Source: Hypomesus transpacificus
Taxonomy: Eukaryota > Chordata > Actinopteri > Osmeriformes > Osmeridae
Direction of reading: 5' to 3'
Assembly (NCBI RefSeq): GCF_021917145.1
Contig: NC_061074.1
Span: forward strand, 11,661,051 to 11,725,050
DNA: 64,000 nucleotides
The notes under the pieces were generated by a model, which was not told the DNA's origin, made no database searches, and saw nothing but the letters and a program-made list of their open reading frames with translations. Position numbers and translations under genes: made by a program. Positions 43,482 through 56,300 of the stretch are shown piece after piece. How positions within the stretch are numbered: position 1 is the first letter of the stretch; the number at the start of each line of letters is the position of its first letter.

Positions 43482-44874
43482 TAGGTACAACTGTGGGAGT
43501 GACAGTTTTACCGATTGTGCACACGAGGCCTATAGGTTCAAATGTGCTTGCTGATGTCATACTGCTAGCCTTGGGACATGACAGGCTCTCATCATGTTTT
43601 GGGATTAGCACAAAGCATAATAATCTGCATACGATTACAGCACTGAAACTGTATAAGGGTGAAACATGATCTCTCCTTTGGGGAGACCAGTATAATTTTC
43701 TTGGTTCTAATAACAGCAATACGTGTGTGTGTGAAGGGGGTTGGGGGTTACATTTTGCTGATTGGGATCATTGACAATAGCACGTGTTCATGATTCCATA
43801 TAAACAGCACAGTGCATGTGTACACTGTACATTACGCCAAGGCCTCCATAAACAACATGGACCCCCACTGTCTCACCATTACAGACTAGACCACGAAAGC
43901 AGCTTGTATTATTCCTACAGCCGCCATTTGAATTCAGTCCTGGTCCAGCCACATGCAAGCAGGCCAAACCCATGCATCTCATTACCAACGGCCCACTTGT
44001 CCTGCACCGAGTTTGCATAATGGAAGCGAATGAGCCCTGGGACGACACCATGCCTTGCAGTTGTTAGGGCAATCTCCGTGCACACGCTGACGAGGAGAAG
44101 AGGGAAAGCCAACTCAAGCGGGGACCTGCCTAGTCGCCCCTCCTCCCCCCACACACACACACTCCTCCCTCTCCCCCCCCCCCACACACACACACTCCTC
44201 CCTCCCCCTCTCCCCCCCCCTCCCCCCACCTCAGCTTCAGCAGCTGGGGGGAGCAGGGGGCCTCAGTGATGCCCCGAGTGAACAGCAGTAAGGCACGCGA
44301 TGGCCGATTAGGGCGCTCAGCAGAACGGACGGAGGGGGAGGGGGTGGGGGGGGGAGAGGAGGAAGAGAGAAAGAAGAAGCAAGGCAAAGAGAAAGGAGGG
44401 GAACAGAGGCAGCCCGCAGAGCCTTAAAATAGCTGTGGAGGCAGCAGGGCCCATCCAGTGGGCTGTTGGGCTTTCCCTGTGTGAGATTTCATTATGCAGC
44501 TGTCTTAGGCTGGCTGGCGGTGGCCATGCTCACAGGATTAAATTAAGTTGCCTGACACAGTCGTAAAAACACAGGCTGTATCCCCGGGCTCTTTTGACAC
44601 TGGGTTTGTTTGGAATGAGGGTTGGGGATGCACACACCAGGCCGGCTGCAGGGTTTGCATGTGCCGGGTTTGTGCAGAAAGGGGTAATGGAGGGGTAGGG
44701 GGGTGTAATATACTCTCCTTGTCTGTCTGTTTCTCACCACACCCTAGGTGGAGAGCTGATAAGATTGCTAAGGCATAAGATGGCAACCTCAGCTAATGGT
44801 GATTCAGTGTCCTGGAGCGAGTTACTGAAGACAGACTGAGCAATTTTTCCTGAAGTATCCACATAAGTGTTAGT

Positions 44875-44900
44875 CTGTGTGTGTGTGTGTGTGTGTGTGT
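44875..44900 (+). repeat. (GT)n microsatellite
   Basis: A GT dinucleotide run of about 13 units. Confidence 0.9.
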
Positions 44901-46280
44901 TATCGGAAAGTGTAAAGACATTTAACAAAGATTCTTTACGACTGAGAGAATGCTGAGATGAATGTAGCCTCTTCACACTTGCAAAACAATGCTTGAAATA
45001 TTGAACTGCTGTACCCTCTCGTTCTCTGTATGTTTATAAAGCAGAATACTCCTTTCAGAAGGAACACAAATAGCACAACTAACACAGATGGCCAACTGCT
45101 CACAGCAATAACCAAGTAAAAATATTCATGCTGTCATTATAACCATCACGATTGGAAAAAATGAATCATTTTTACAGTATCAGTTCTATCCAGTCAAAAA
45201 AGGGGTGTTATCTTCTGGTACTTCCATTTCCAGAGACCAAATATGGTCTCCATATTGATGGATGACTGTGATAAGCACATCTAAATGAATTAATTACAGA
45301 AAGATAACATTAGTGGTTACTTTCATGCGTGAAGTGAACTGTTCATTTATGACAGGAGGCTGTAACCATTCGCCTCACCATATTCCCAACGGAAATCATA
45401 TAAACACCATTAACTTAAGATACAGTGTAGCCAAAACTGTTCACATTGGGCTGTCCACTGTGGCCTCTCATGTTCATTTCAGTAATACAGCAACCTTTTT
45501 GTGATTTGTAATGTAATGCACAGCAAGGAATACACTGTCTTTTCAGTTTATTGTAAAACCTTATGAAATGACACACTTAGACGACTGATTCGGAATCCAT
45601 TGTTTTAGTGAATTCATTTGCTTTCTTTGGTTGTTTTTCCAGTATCTTTGCACGCAAAATCCTTCTGCTGCCCAGAAGTTGGGTTTGGTATTGCTCAGCC
45701 AAAACAGCAGCCTAGACTGGTGTGATTGTTGATCTTCTAAAGGGGTAGCGAAGGACTCCCAACACATACCATATTGATGACCTGCCTACATGAAAGAGTC
45801 AGGTATCACCAAGATGCAGCTCCACAACAGCTGTCAGTAGGAATGGTTTGGCTCACTACATCTCAATGCAGACCATACCTACTTCTGGTTCTTTCTACAC
45901 TCTACACTGAACTATTGGAACTGCTTGAATTGATTTGAATATATTTGAATACCTAAAAGCTAGTTCAGAAATGCGAATGTTCAGTGGTATTGTGCTTGAA
46001 ACTGTATTCGACCTAGCTTCATTAACGTGTGATTATTACTGTGCATCGTCACAGGTAGCCGACGAAGGCATGCTCTTCCCTTTGTTTCTGGCTCCCTTCA
46101 TCCTTGTGCTGCGTAAGGTGCGCTCTGAAAGACATGAAAGGAAACACAGTCTATTTATGGTCTAACAGCTTCCTGTGGCTTTTGTATTAAAGATGAGATT
46201 GATTCTGACCTGTGCATATGCCATTAGCTGTAGCATTGGGACAACTCTTTTTATCTTCATTTTACCTGGGAACAGGCTAA

Positions 46281-46315
46281 ACACACGCACGCACACACAC
46301 ACACTCACACACACA

Positions 46316-46380
<65 letters not shown>

Positions 46381-46387
46381 ACACACA
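46281..46387 (+). repeat. (CA)n microsatellite
   Basis: About 100 bp of CA repeat with few interruptions. Confidence 0.93.
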
Positions 46388-47092
46388 TGATTAGACTCAT
46401 AGCAACCCACTATGGGACGGGCATCTACAGAACAACATGCGTTCGAGTTGAATAAATGACCTGATGATGGTTAATGCCCCTGAAAATATGAGTGACAAGC
46501 AGCCTACGCAAGTAGCCACCCTCAACACCCATGATTTGTCAAGGGTTCCAGTGAAAACATGATCATAGGATTCAGTGAAGGGAAACATTGGGCGTTGCTC
46601 ATCTATAAGAGGGAGTCAGTGATCTGGCAGAGCACTAGGACTGACAGTGCTATAAAATAACATGATTCCCATGTCTAAATGGCACAGACATGAAGCCTGC
46701 ATTTCTAATGATTCTCTCTTCCAGCTGTCAAGTCTCTCTGGAACATAACTGCCATTCCAACTGTCCCCATGCGTGCCAGTGTTTCTGTCCCCCTCCATTA
46801 GGACCTGCTTCAAATGGACAGAAAATAATCATCCTCAGCAAATTCCAGTTTGTCCTGTGATTTATATTAAAGAATAGAAAGGGGGAACATCAATTGGGGA
46901 GAAATCATTGGTTCTTTATCTGGACAATTTGGAGTGAAACAAAGGATTCTAAAGAAACAGATGATATTTTTATGGCTTTTGGCAACCCTTCTGTTCCTCA
47001 CTCAAAATGTTCCATTTCAATGTTTTTGGAAAGGAAAGGAAAAGGTGCACTGGTCTGAATAATTTCCAGAGCCGTACATCCGGACAAAATGT

Positions 47093-47226
47093 AAGGGAGT
47101 CAGGTGGCTCAACGGTGAGGGAATCCTTGGGCAAGGCACTTCACCCTACTTGCCTCGGGGAATGTCCCTGTACTTACTGTAAGTCGCTCTGGATAAGAGC
47201 GTCTGCTAAATGACTAAATGTAAATG
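47093..47226 (+). repeat. tRNA-derived SINE, internally deleted
   Basis: The start (GTCAGGTGGCTCAACGGTGA) looks like a tRNA-type box A head. The end is TAAGTCGCTCTGGATAAGAG followed by CGTCTGCTAAATGA, a tail shared by many fish SINEs (DANA/V-SINE type). The box B region expected between them is missing or degenerate, so this copy is probably internally deleted. The exact family name is from memory. Confidence 0.65.
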
Positions 47227-47532
47227 TTAGCTTTCTGGACACTGGCCATTCATCATTTGATGTTATGCCTGGACTGGAAATGTCTGCCTTTTTGACAGTT
47301 GTTCTGGTAAAATGTTGAGCTGGTAAATGCAAGGTCAAAGGTTCAAATACACACCCAGATATATTTTTTAGTTTTTTGGATTCTGACAGAACATAGCAAT
47401 GATTCACCTGTAGTATGTATTTATCTCATGACAATCCGATGATCTGTTTAGCGACTGTAAGCCACTACAAAGTAGGACAGGTACACTTAGCCACCTGTAG
47501 CTGTATAGCTCTAGTCATAACTCTAGCCAATG

Positions 47533-48483
47533 CAGTGGCGGTTGTGGACTCATTTTACTGGGGTGGCCAAGGGGGGGAGGGCAGTGTTTAATCAGAGGGG
47601 CACATAAAAAAATGGAAACAAAAGATGTTTCAACATTAAATACTTTATTTTGTTTTACATTAAAATCATACAAACGGCTCTGGCTCTCCCTCTTCCAGTT
47701 CCTCAGCTCTCTCAATACCTTTACATGTTTCTCTAACTTTTTGATTTACTGGGGCAAAAAAGGCTGCAATGTCCCTTCCTTGTTTCATGATGACTACTAT
47801 AAGAAGAAAAACGTGTGAAAAAACACAGCCCAGGGGGGCTGCAGGTAGCCTGGCTCTGCCCTCCCACGTACTTCCGCTCATTTTGGATTTTGCTTCTGTA
47901 CTAGGTCTGGGAGTTTGACTTTGAAGTCTGTTTTCAGAAACAATTTTTTTGTAGGTCCAATCAGCGAACAGAGGGAGTGGCTGAGAACAATGACGTTGAT
48001 GTCGTGCACTAGTTTGAGTAGTTCAGTAATGGCGGCGCAGAAAGATGCGAGCGAAGCTATTCTGCGGTTGTGGCAACGCTGCCGAATATCCATAAGTTAA
48101 AGCCGGAGCAAGAACATTCCTTGCTGAGTTTTGTTGGTGGCCATGATGTTGTGGCCCTCCTCCCCACGGGGTTCGGGAAAAGTTTGATTTTCCAGCTACG
48201 GCAGCTAGCTCCGTTACAGTAGTGGTGAAGGAGTTGGCTAAGGCGAACGCTTGCGATTGGTTATGGCAGAACAGAGTGGCTCTGGGCAGATCCAATAGTT
48301 TTAAACTTCAACAGAGGACCCACCTTCAAGGAAGTTAACGCTTGTCAATGGAGCGATCCCAGACCCTCTGTACATATGAAATGTACGAGGGTCTGGTTAG
48401 GACCAGGCTAGGCTGCAGGGGGGGCCAGGGACATTTTTACAGGGGCACTGGCCCCTGTAGGCCCCCGTGTAGAACCGCCCCTG
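47533..48483. mobile_element. Short hAT-like element with another element inserted in it
   Basis: The ends are inverted (CAGTGGCGGTT left, CAGGGGCGGTT read inward from the right). They are flanked by an 8-bp direct duplication AGCCAATG (47525-47532 and 48484-48491), the hAT-type duplication length. Without the inner insertion (47846-48410) and its duplicated site it would be about 377 bp, too small to encode a transposase, so it is non-autonomous. Confidence 0.75.
47846..48410. mobile_element. Nested element with decayed helicase-like fragment
   Basis: A 565-bp segment with inverted ends TAGCCTGG...CCAGGCTA, flanked by a 9-bp duplication GGCTGCAGG (47837-47845 and 48411-48419). On the plus strand an ATG at 48029 starts a short frame. 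After a frame change the text from 48064 reads LKPEQEHSLLSFVGGHDVV and then LPTGFGKSLIFQL, a Walker A motif of the RecQ/DEAD-like helicase type, before a stop near 48220. It is a defective fragment; similar helicase genes are known inside some animal DNA transposons. The superfamily is not settled. Confidence 0.65.
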
Positions 48484-48490
48484 AGCCAAT

Positions 48491-48715
48491 GGTAAATGGA
48501 CTGCATTTATATAGCGCATCTTCTACCTTTACATTTGCCTCTTGTTCACCCATTCATACTCACACTCTCACACTCTACCGACGGCGGCGGAGCTGCCGTG
48601 CAACACGCCGGCCTGCCCATCGGGAGCAACTTGGGGTTAAGAGTCTTGCTCAAAGATACTTCGGCACATGGCCTGAGAGGAGTCGGGATGGAACCGCCGA
48701 TCCTCTCAGAAAGCG
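48491..48715 (+). repeat. Interspersed fish repeat (TATATAGCGC type)
   Basis: It begins GTAAATGGACTGCATTTATA and continues TAGCGC, has a GGCGGAGCTGCCGTGCAA core and GGGAGCAACTTGGGGTTAAG, then GTCTTGCTCAAAGATACTTC. This pattern recurs in many teleost genomes as a dispersed repeat. The hAT-like element to its left inserted exactly at its left border. Confidence 0.7.
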
Positions 48716-49064
48716 CTTTTCTATCCTCTTCTTTCACTTCACGTGTGAAAAGTTTTGAATGGTTGAAAACATTTAGAAAAAGGATTTAGCATTTTTTTTT
48801 TTTTTTGAAAGGTTGAAACAGTATTTTCGGAAAAAAATCGTAAAAAAGGTTTGCATCATTGATGAGTACTTGATGAGGACTATTACTCTATTGTACTCTG
48901 CTCTAGGCTTCTCTGTTCTCCTCTCCGCTCTCCTCCTACCCACCTCTCCTACTCTCCCTTCCTCTCCTTTCACGTCATGTGTGAAAAGAAACACTTTTGG
49001 AAAGGTTGATTTGGACAAAAAATTGAATTTATTTTGGGGAAAGGTTGAAAAAGAAAGGAAATGG

Positions 49065-49405
49065 CAAGAAATGCACCACCTGCTAACTCTGATTAGGAAA
49101 GTGCCACATGCATGAAACTTACTCTGGTTACTCATACTAGTCCCCTCAATGTACAGTAAGAATAATTTGATACTGGGATATAGAGAACATGAATTACATG
49201 GGGGTGCATTTCAGGGCAGGGCTGTATTATGTCTTGCCAAGAAATGCGCCCCCTGCTAACTCTGACTAGGAAAGTGCCACATGCGTGAAATTTACTTTGG
49301 TTACTAGTACTAGTTCCCTCAATGTACAGTAAGAATAATTTGATGCTGGGATATACAGAACATGAATTACATGGGGGGTGTATTTCAGGGACAGGGCTGT
49401 GGAAA
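49065..49405 (+). repeat. 173-bp tandem duplication
   Basis: Copy 1 starts at 49065 and copy 2 at 49238. Both read from CAAGAAATGC through TCAATGTACAGTAAGAATAA to an ACATGAATTACATGGGGG-type end, with scattered substitutions. No coding frame is conserved. Confidence 0.9.
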
Positions 49406-50163
49406 TAAAGCAACAGCAAAAACATATTTGTACACATTCCAGAACCCTACTTTCTTGACTTTCTCTAGATATGTTTGTTTGGTCAGCCAGTATACTTATT
49501 TTGAGGAGGAATGCTCCATTACTGCTTGCAGCAATATTTGATATATTTTTTACTTACAAAGTCCATGAATTCCAAAGGCAACTAAGCCTTTCCGAGTCAA
49601 TTCTTTTGAAGCCTTATTAACTGGGGATGCACCAGAGATTGTCAAATTAGTTTTCCTATAAAAAAGAACAATTTCGCATCTCAGTTCACCTCAGAGATTC
49701 GGCGCCATAAACCCACGTCTGTGGTGGGATAAAGCAGAACTACTGAATAGACTATTATGTAGGCTACTGTTAGACCAACCATAATTTAGACAAAGGCGAA
49801 CTGGATACCCTGTTAACAACTTGATCACAGTCTACTTATGGGTTTACACTGAAATAAAAAACACAAATGTATACAGTTCTTGGATCTTTCTCATTTCCAT
49901 AGTGATAGGAAAATAATAATGACTTGGGTTTTCAATTGCAAATCCGTTTTATGAGGCTGTTCCACAACGTCTCCCCGTTTTAATTCATGACCTAGCGTTC
50001 GTCAGAATGAAAGAGAATGCATTTTTGATTATGAAGAAAAAGGCTTATACAGTCTATGAATATTTTAAAGAGTTGGGTGGTGACTTGTGAGACAAATTTG
50101 CCAAAGGCGTTCCCATTGGTTTAGTGGGAAAGTGATGACACGGAGGAGCTGGCCATAATACTT

Positions 50164-50169
50164 TATAAA
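50164..50169 (+). promoter_or_regulatory. TATA box of PCP4
   Basis: TATAAA sits about 135 bp before the PCP4 start codon, so transcription would begin near 50195 with a short 5' UTR of about 105 bp. The nearby sequence also holds CCATTGG-like inverted CCAAT text at about 50114. Confidence 0.55.
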
Positions 50170-50299
50170 GCTTCTCTGTCGGCAGTGAGCCACTGTGAAA
50201 AAGACTACTGTTACCGTAACTGCTGATAGACTAGCCTAATTGCTGATAGGCAAACTCAAGCTTTGGGAACAGCGATCCACCTCGAGATTACTGTACATC

Positions 50300-50308
50300 A
50301 TGAGTGAG
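50300..50308 (+). CDS. pcp4: PCP4 (PEP-19), first coding exon only
   Basis: ATG AGT GAG followed directly by the donor GTAGGA encodes Met-Ser-Glu. The PCP4 first coding exon contains only these three residues before a very long intron. It lies right after IGSF5, as in mammals, with a TATA promoter just upstream. PCP4 is a small neuronal IQ-motif protein that speeds calcium exchange on calmodulin. I searched by eye for the later exons (acidic IDMDAPE-type segment and IQ motif) and did not find them before the window ends, so they should lie to the right. The three-codon exon is too small to identify by itself; the call leans on synteny. Confidence 0.65.
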
Positions 50309-53300
50309 GTAGGATACTTTTATTTTAAGAAAGGATAGCCTTGTAGTTAAAATATGCAAATTGCGCAAAGGCTCGTCTATTGTGTATTTAAGATTAAGAC
50401 AAACAACCTACTTTTCTGTATATATGTGGTTCCGTCAAAAATAATTATATGAAACCATTCTGAACCTTTCTCACGTGTAATTCTGTTGATACAATTGGGT
50501 AGTGAACTATAATTACTAACCGATGAGTTAGGATGCTGCAGCACCAAAGTGTGAGCCGCGTCAGTTTGGAACTCCACGGGCGCATCTCTAATTGCCGACT
50601 ACCTTCCGTGGATCCCCAGTCATTCTATAAGATTGTATAAGATGTTTTAGTGCTCCATATGCATTGAATGCATCATCTACATTTGCGATTACAGTCATGA
50701 CGCGCGCATCACAGAGAATGGTTAAAAAAATCCAATGACGGTGGACTTTCAGAGAACAACCGTAGAAACAGGTCAAGTAATTGTTGCATGGACAGGTAGA
50801 TATTGCCCAAACTACCTTTTTAAGATGAGTCAATCGATAGTAAATTTTCTAAAAGACAACAAAGGAACACTAAAATTGCTGTTGCTGTGAGTTTCTGTCT
50901 ATCAACACAAATTCAAATCAGCCACGATTAGAATTTCCCTTTGTTTGAGAGCATCTTGTCCAAACACATCTAGAATCCTGCACGGAATCACTTGTGGTCC
51001 ACAGTAGGCTCCTCTTGGTGAATGCTATATTCGGTTCCTCATTTATAACTGTAACTAGCGCAGTCCTAGCAACCAGCACCCACATCACAGGGGGCTTTAC
51101 AGCTTGGAATGGAAAACTGCTGTTAGGATTTCCCACAGCTAGCTGCCCTTTGATCCCCAGTCACAGATGTTCCCGCTCGATTCTTTTCAAAGTGGTTAGA
51201 GTGGGATATTAATAGATTTCTTTTCAAGAACACTTTATCCGGCACAGTCTCAAAAGTTCATTACTAAATGTTCACACGTAGATGGAGAGGTCACTGATAG
51301 CGTTTAACGGTCCCCTTTGCAGTCACCGTGATAATTTGACAGTATGTGACAATGTCATAAACAAGTCGTAAACCTGCAATGGTGGAAAGACTACCCTCCA
51401 ATCAATGTACATGTAAAAAAATTGATGGACATTCACTACTCAATCCAAGTAAATGCATGAAGTACCTTACATTCAATCTTCCAGTATGTTTTGTGGTAGT
51501 AATTATTTTTGGCAATAGCAAAACAGTTCTTCAGCACCTTTGCACCTAGTACCATCAGAGAGCGGTCCTAAAAGTAGTTCCAGTGGCTGACACTAGCAGC
51601 ATAGTGGAAGGAGCGGGAGCAAACATGCTGTCTGAGAGGTCTGTCACTAAATACAGAACAAAGATTAAAGACAGACTTTCTGCCAGCCAGTGACTGCGGT
51701 AGGCTTTGTGTGCTTACTGTGACTTCATGTATTTTGGGAAAGTGACACGTTAGAAGACAACTCACCTGGACTGCATATTACAGAATACATTTTGAGAATT
51801 TATACACGTGTCGACTGGCGCCAGGATACAATCTCTACAGGGACCTTTGGTGCAGAAAAAAACACCTGCCTATTGAGTGGGTTTGGAGGTGACTTGGTGT
51901 GTCTATGTGCTTGTATGAGCGTGTGTGTGTGTGTGTCCAGTAAAGGATAGAGAGCACAGTTCTGCCAGAGAGCAGAGAGGTGGTCCCTCTGGCCTTGCAT
52001 TGGCAGCAGACTGTTCACCTCTGAGGATAATGTGATTCCTCCCCACAGACTCAGAATAAGAGGGGTCTTCCAACCAGTCTAAGGACAGGAAGTGTGTCTC
52101 CATTTGAAAGAGCAGGATGGGGGGAAAGGTTATTCAAGTGCACATTTTCAGTCTGGTGGTTATGCAATCTCTCATTACCTAGACTGTAAATGGATGGATG
52201 ATTTAATCTACCTCAGCGAGCATTTTAGCTAGCTGTTTGTAGTGCTTTGGTTACCACAAGGAAAAATGCACTGTGTACACAGCATGCATAATAAGAACTA
52301 TTCAATTATTGAGAGCCCATCCCAGACTATCGGGATATTAACAACCCTCGTAGAATAAGCAAGGTACAGCGAACACTCTCTAATTCCCTATCCGCTGTGG
52401 AGGAGTGTAATTTCAGGCAGGATTGGGTCGTTGCGGGTGGTGGACAGAATTCAAAGCGCACTTTTAAGCGTAGTTGATATGTTATGTCAGACTCATGCAG
52501 AGAACTTGTTCTCAATCAAAGTGGACTGCCTCTCCCCCTCATAGCTTGACGCAAGGCCAGTAATTGACTGGAAGCAGCCAGCATGTTCTGGATGGATGAG
52601 CCAGGTAGTGGTCAGCAATGCAGCTCTCCCCCTTTGCTCTCCCTCCCCTCCTGCTCTGCGCTCTCTCTTCAACGCATTGCCTGTCAGCACATTGTCCAAG
52701 TGCCCAGTTTGGAGCTTGTATTTGACAGCGTCTCACACCTTATGACTTCAAAAAGAATGGAACGTTTTACCTCAGCCATTTTAGCTTGCGGTGTATTAAT
52801 TCCGCAGTTCTTAGAACAGGGAAATATTTTTTCTTTCAACAACTGAAGTCTCATAAGTCTTTCACGGCTTTTCAAAGTGCTTGTAAAGAAACATTTCAAG
52901 AAATGTTTCTCTCCCGACTCTGGAGCGCTGCTATGGAGAAATGCTGACATCGCTGAGTTCCCACTGCCTCAGTGAGGAGTCTAACTTATTGACACTTAAA
53001 CAGTTTCTCCCTGCGTGTGTTGGCTGTAGTGTTCCACACTTCACTTCATGTTCTAAGTGTCCCGTAAACACACAGTATTTATCCCTGGTTGTTTCTGAGA
53101 ATAGCCCTGCACATTGTCAACCAAGTTGCCCCACTCAAGCAACTGGCCCATCGATCACAGTTTCAACTGTTCCTTGGCCTCTGAAAGGACCCCGGTTCTG
53201 TGATGAAGAAAGACACCGCCTTCTCTTCAGTTCATGCTAAGTGACATAACTCCTGCTCTCCGATCTGAGTTCAACCTGCAGTTACTTGCCACACTTTGAA

Positions 53301-56300
53301 CAACGTATACAGTGCACAGACTTGGTCCTGTATGTACACTGTCATGTGCATGTTCTTCCATTCACTGCCATCAAAGGTTACACCTTGAATGATCTGTATT
53401 TTGAACGTGTGTTCCAAACAGGGTCATGTCTGCTGGATCCCAGCTCATTTGAGATTCTGTACACGTCGTACTCATTGATCTAAACCAAGACCTTCCTTCC
53501 AAGCCCTAGCATATACTCATTAACATCAAAGAGATCTTGTTTCTAACTGATGTTACATAATGCACCAACACAGTATGGGTAGGTACTGTATATGTGTGTG
53601 ACCGCATCACAGCAACTGCTCGTCTCAGCAAGTGGGTTTTTCCCCGTTACATTTTTAAGACTCCCAACACTTTCAAACAAGTCAGCCCAGCTGTAAAGTG
53701 GATAGGGATGCTAATTACGAGACAGGAAATTTGCATAAACTCAGCCCCAGATTGGCTTGCCAGGTCATTACCACATGTTTCTGCTCGTTTGGGAGGGGGG
53801 GTAGAGCTTCTAATATCCAAAGAAAGCCTCCAATTATTTGGATGACTGCCGTGAGAGACCATATGCTGTTATCCACCAGTTTGCATTTGCCATATCCCCT
53901 TCTTTCGTCTGTGGTAACAAAATAACTTGAGACCACGAATATGAAAGTCCAGTCGTAAGCGTTTTTTTAAAGCTTTTCAGTGACTACTGAACATTTGTCA
54001 CAGAAAGTATGGTTGAGAATAAACCCTAGTTCAACTGTGATGACAGTCTGTAACATTTAATGATTTAAGACTTTAAAGTTAAGACTCACGGATAGGTCGA
54101 CCCGGAAAATCATTGCCTTTTGCCAAAGATACCATCAACTCACATGGGGGCAATGGTGGATCTTGCAAGCAAGAGAGGATTTAGTGGGCAGGACAAAATG
54201 AATTATACTGGGTTCATGAACCCATCTAGATGCCCCTCACTCATCACATCCCTATCATTTTTAGATGCTTTCACTCATACACTCGCCCACACTCTCTCCG
54301 GCTAGGATGCCATTACAGTCCGTGTGAGCGGCTCATACGGAAGGACGTTTAAATCACAGAGGCGCCATCGAGCACGTTTAATCGCATTTTGACAACTCCC
54401 CAATAATTGCCATCCTCATTTCCTTTCTGCCCTCCTCCTCCTCCTCCTCTCTCCTCTAATTCTGGGCTGACATCTTCACATATCATTGCACTCCCGTTTC
54501 CCAGACTGCATTGCTTTCTGCTGCACAGGAGACGGAGCTCTGAGAGACGCTGGGAAAGAGGCCTCTCTCAGATGACACGTACCATGAGCTACTGCACATC
54601 CACTGTTTTTATGGTCCCGGACTTTTAAGTCAGTTGCTGTTCTGCTACAGTTGATTTATTTGTTTAATAAAATAACTGGGGGTAATGGCAACTGTCAATC
54701 GACCGGGCCCACTTAAATCATCATGGGTGAGGTTGATGCATGATTGCCGGATGAAAAAAAAAAAAAACTTTTACCTACTGTGCTTTATTACCATGTGGCT
54801 GATGTTGGCAGAGGGAACATTTGATCTGAAGACACTTTCCACCCAAATTCTCAACCCTCTCCACTTTACATCCCAGTTTAAGAGATGCACACCAATCAGG
54901 TCCAAGCATGGGATTGCCAGTGGCCAACCCGGCTAGGTTCAAAGGCGCTTCTTTAATCTTCAAAGCACAGTCTGTATCTGAGGGTTTAAATCTGCATACA
55001 CACCAGGCAAAAGGCAAAAGATAAGTCCTGTCCCAGTCTTTCCAGATTGGTTGCCTCGGAGATTCTACTGGGCTTGTCCCCACACTTGAATATTAAGCGG
55101 CTTTATGCTTTTGTTGCACTGCTGGATTAGTGGATTTTCGTGGATTGTGTCGATCTGTTGGACTGCGGCCTCCCATATTGCCACACTGATTGTTGGACAG
55201 TGTGTACCACAGCTCGCGTGCTGGGCGAGCTGGGAGATCTTCCTACGCTAATGACACTCTGGGGTTAAACAGGCTTAGCCCCTCCAAATGGTAATGTACC
55301 GCTACTGAGATAAAACGCAACCTGGCGGGAATAAATCGTCACCAGGATCATGATTTTATGGCAAAACTAAGCAGAAAATCCCCCTTATGTCATTGTTACA
55401 GACTCTGTCCACTGTGTTGATGAGACGATATGTTCTCTATGACAGATGTTTGTTTCTCAGAACCTTGGCTCCCATATCCAATGTGACAGAAGAGGATGGC
55501 TTTATGTGGGGTGACATCATTCTCAGATTTCAGAGAAATTCTACCCCAAGACCCAACCCTACTCTATGACAAGTCAAAGCGTTAATGGCGTGCTCCTTCC
55601 TTGTTTGATGGATTGTACTGTGGGTTATTTGTTTCAATGTAAGTCAATTAAACATGCAGTATATCAACTAACATGGCCACTATAAACAATGCAATGAAGA
55701 TCTGGATGGCAATTTTCTTTAATCAGAGAATTGTAAATCACGGTAGACATCCGATGATTCACACATTCTGTGCATTAGGTGGTTGAGTGTCTGAGTGAAA
55801 ATAAATAGCCCTTGCAGCATTTGTTGGATGACTATCCAGCCACCAGTACATTTGTCCAGTTTTGCATAAAATGTTTAAACAAGTCTTGGCTGCTAGTGTG
55901 CATATGATATTGCATAGCTAATTGATATTAGAAAATGTATTTTATATATATATATATATATATCATTTCATTAATCCAGGTGCTTTCAAGAGATGTGTTG
56001 GAGAGTTATAATTTTTAAAAATCTTTTAGAGGATCCACCATTTATTAAGTGTCAAGTAGTTCTTCAATCATATCTGAATGTTCTTTTAATGGATGCAAAT
56101 AGCAAATTTTACTTTTTATTTTGCGCAATAATTGATTGATGCCTGGCTTACCATTGAATACAACCCAATCTGCTCAGGTAGTCTAAGAAATTTGTCGGAA
56201 AGGTTTGAGCTGCAGTCACAGCAGTCATAATAATATGATGATGGGACTTGAAAAGCTATCATTGGATTCCACGGGGCCCATCTCTTCTTACTGTGCTTCC

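Larger units (their letters stand above)
43484..47085. other. Intergenic, low-complexity rich, no gene seen
   Basis: It contains a C-rich stretch with short CA runs at about 44145-44230, a G-rich stretch at 44330-44360 and two microsatellites listed separately. No exon chain or RNA gene is supported. Confidence 0.5.

Noticed and set aside
52048-52110. Splice acceptor-like CCCCACAG followed by an open stretch, considered as PCP4 exon 2
   Set aside because: The translation (TQNKRGLPTS) does not resemble PCP4, which should continue with a Gly/Asn/Lys-rich then acidic segment.
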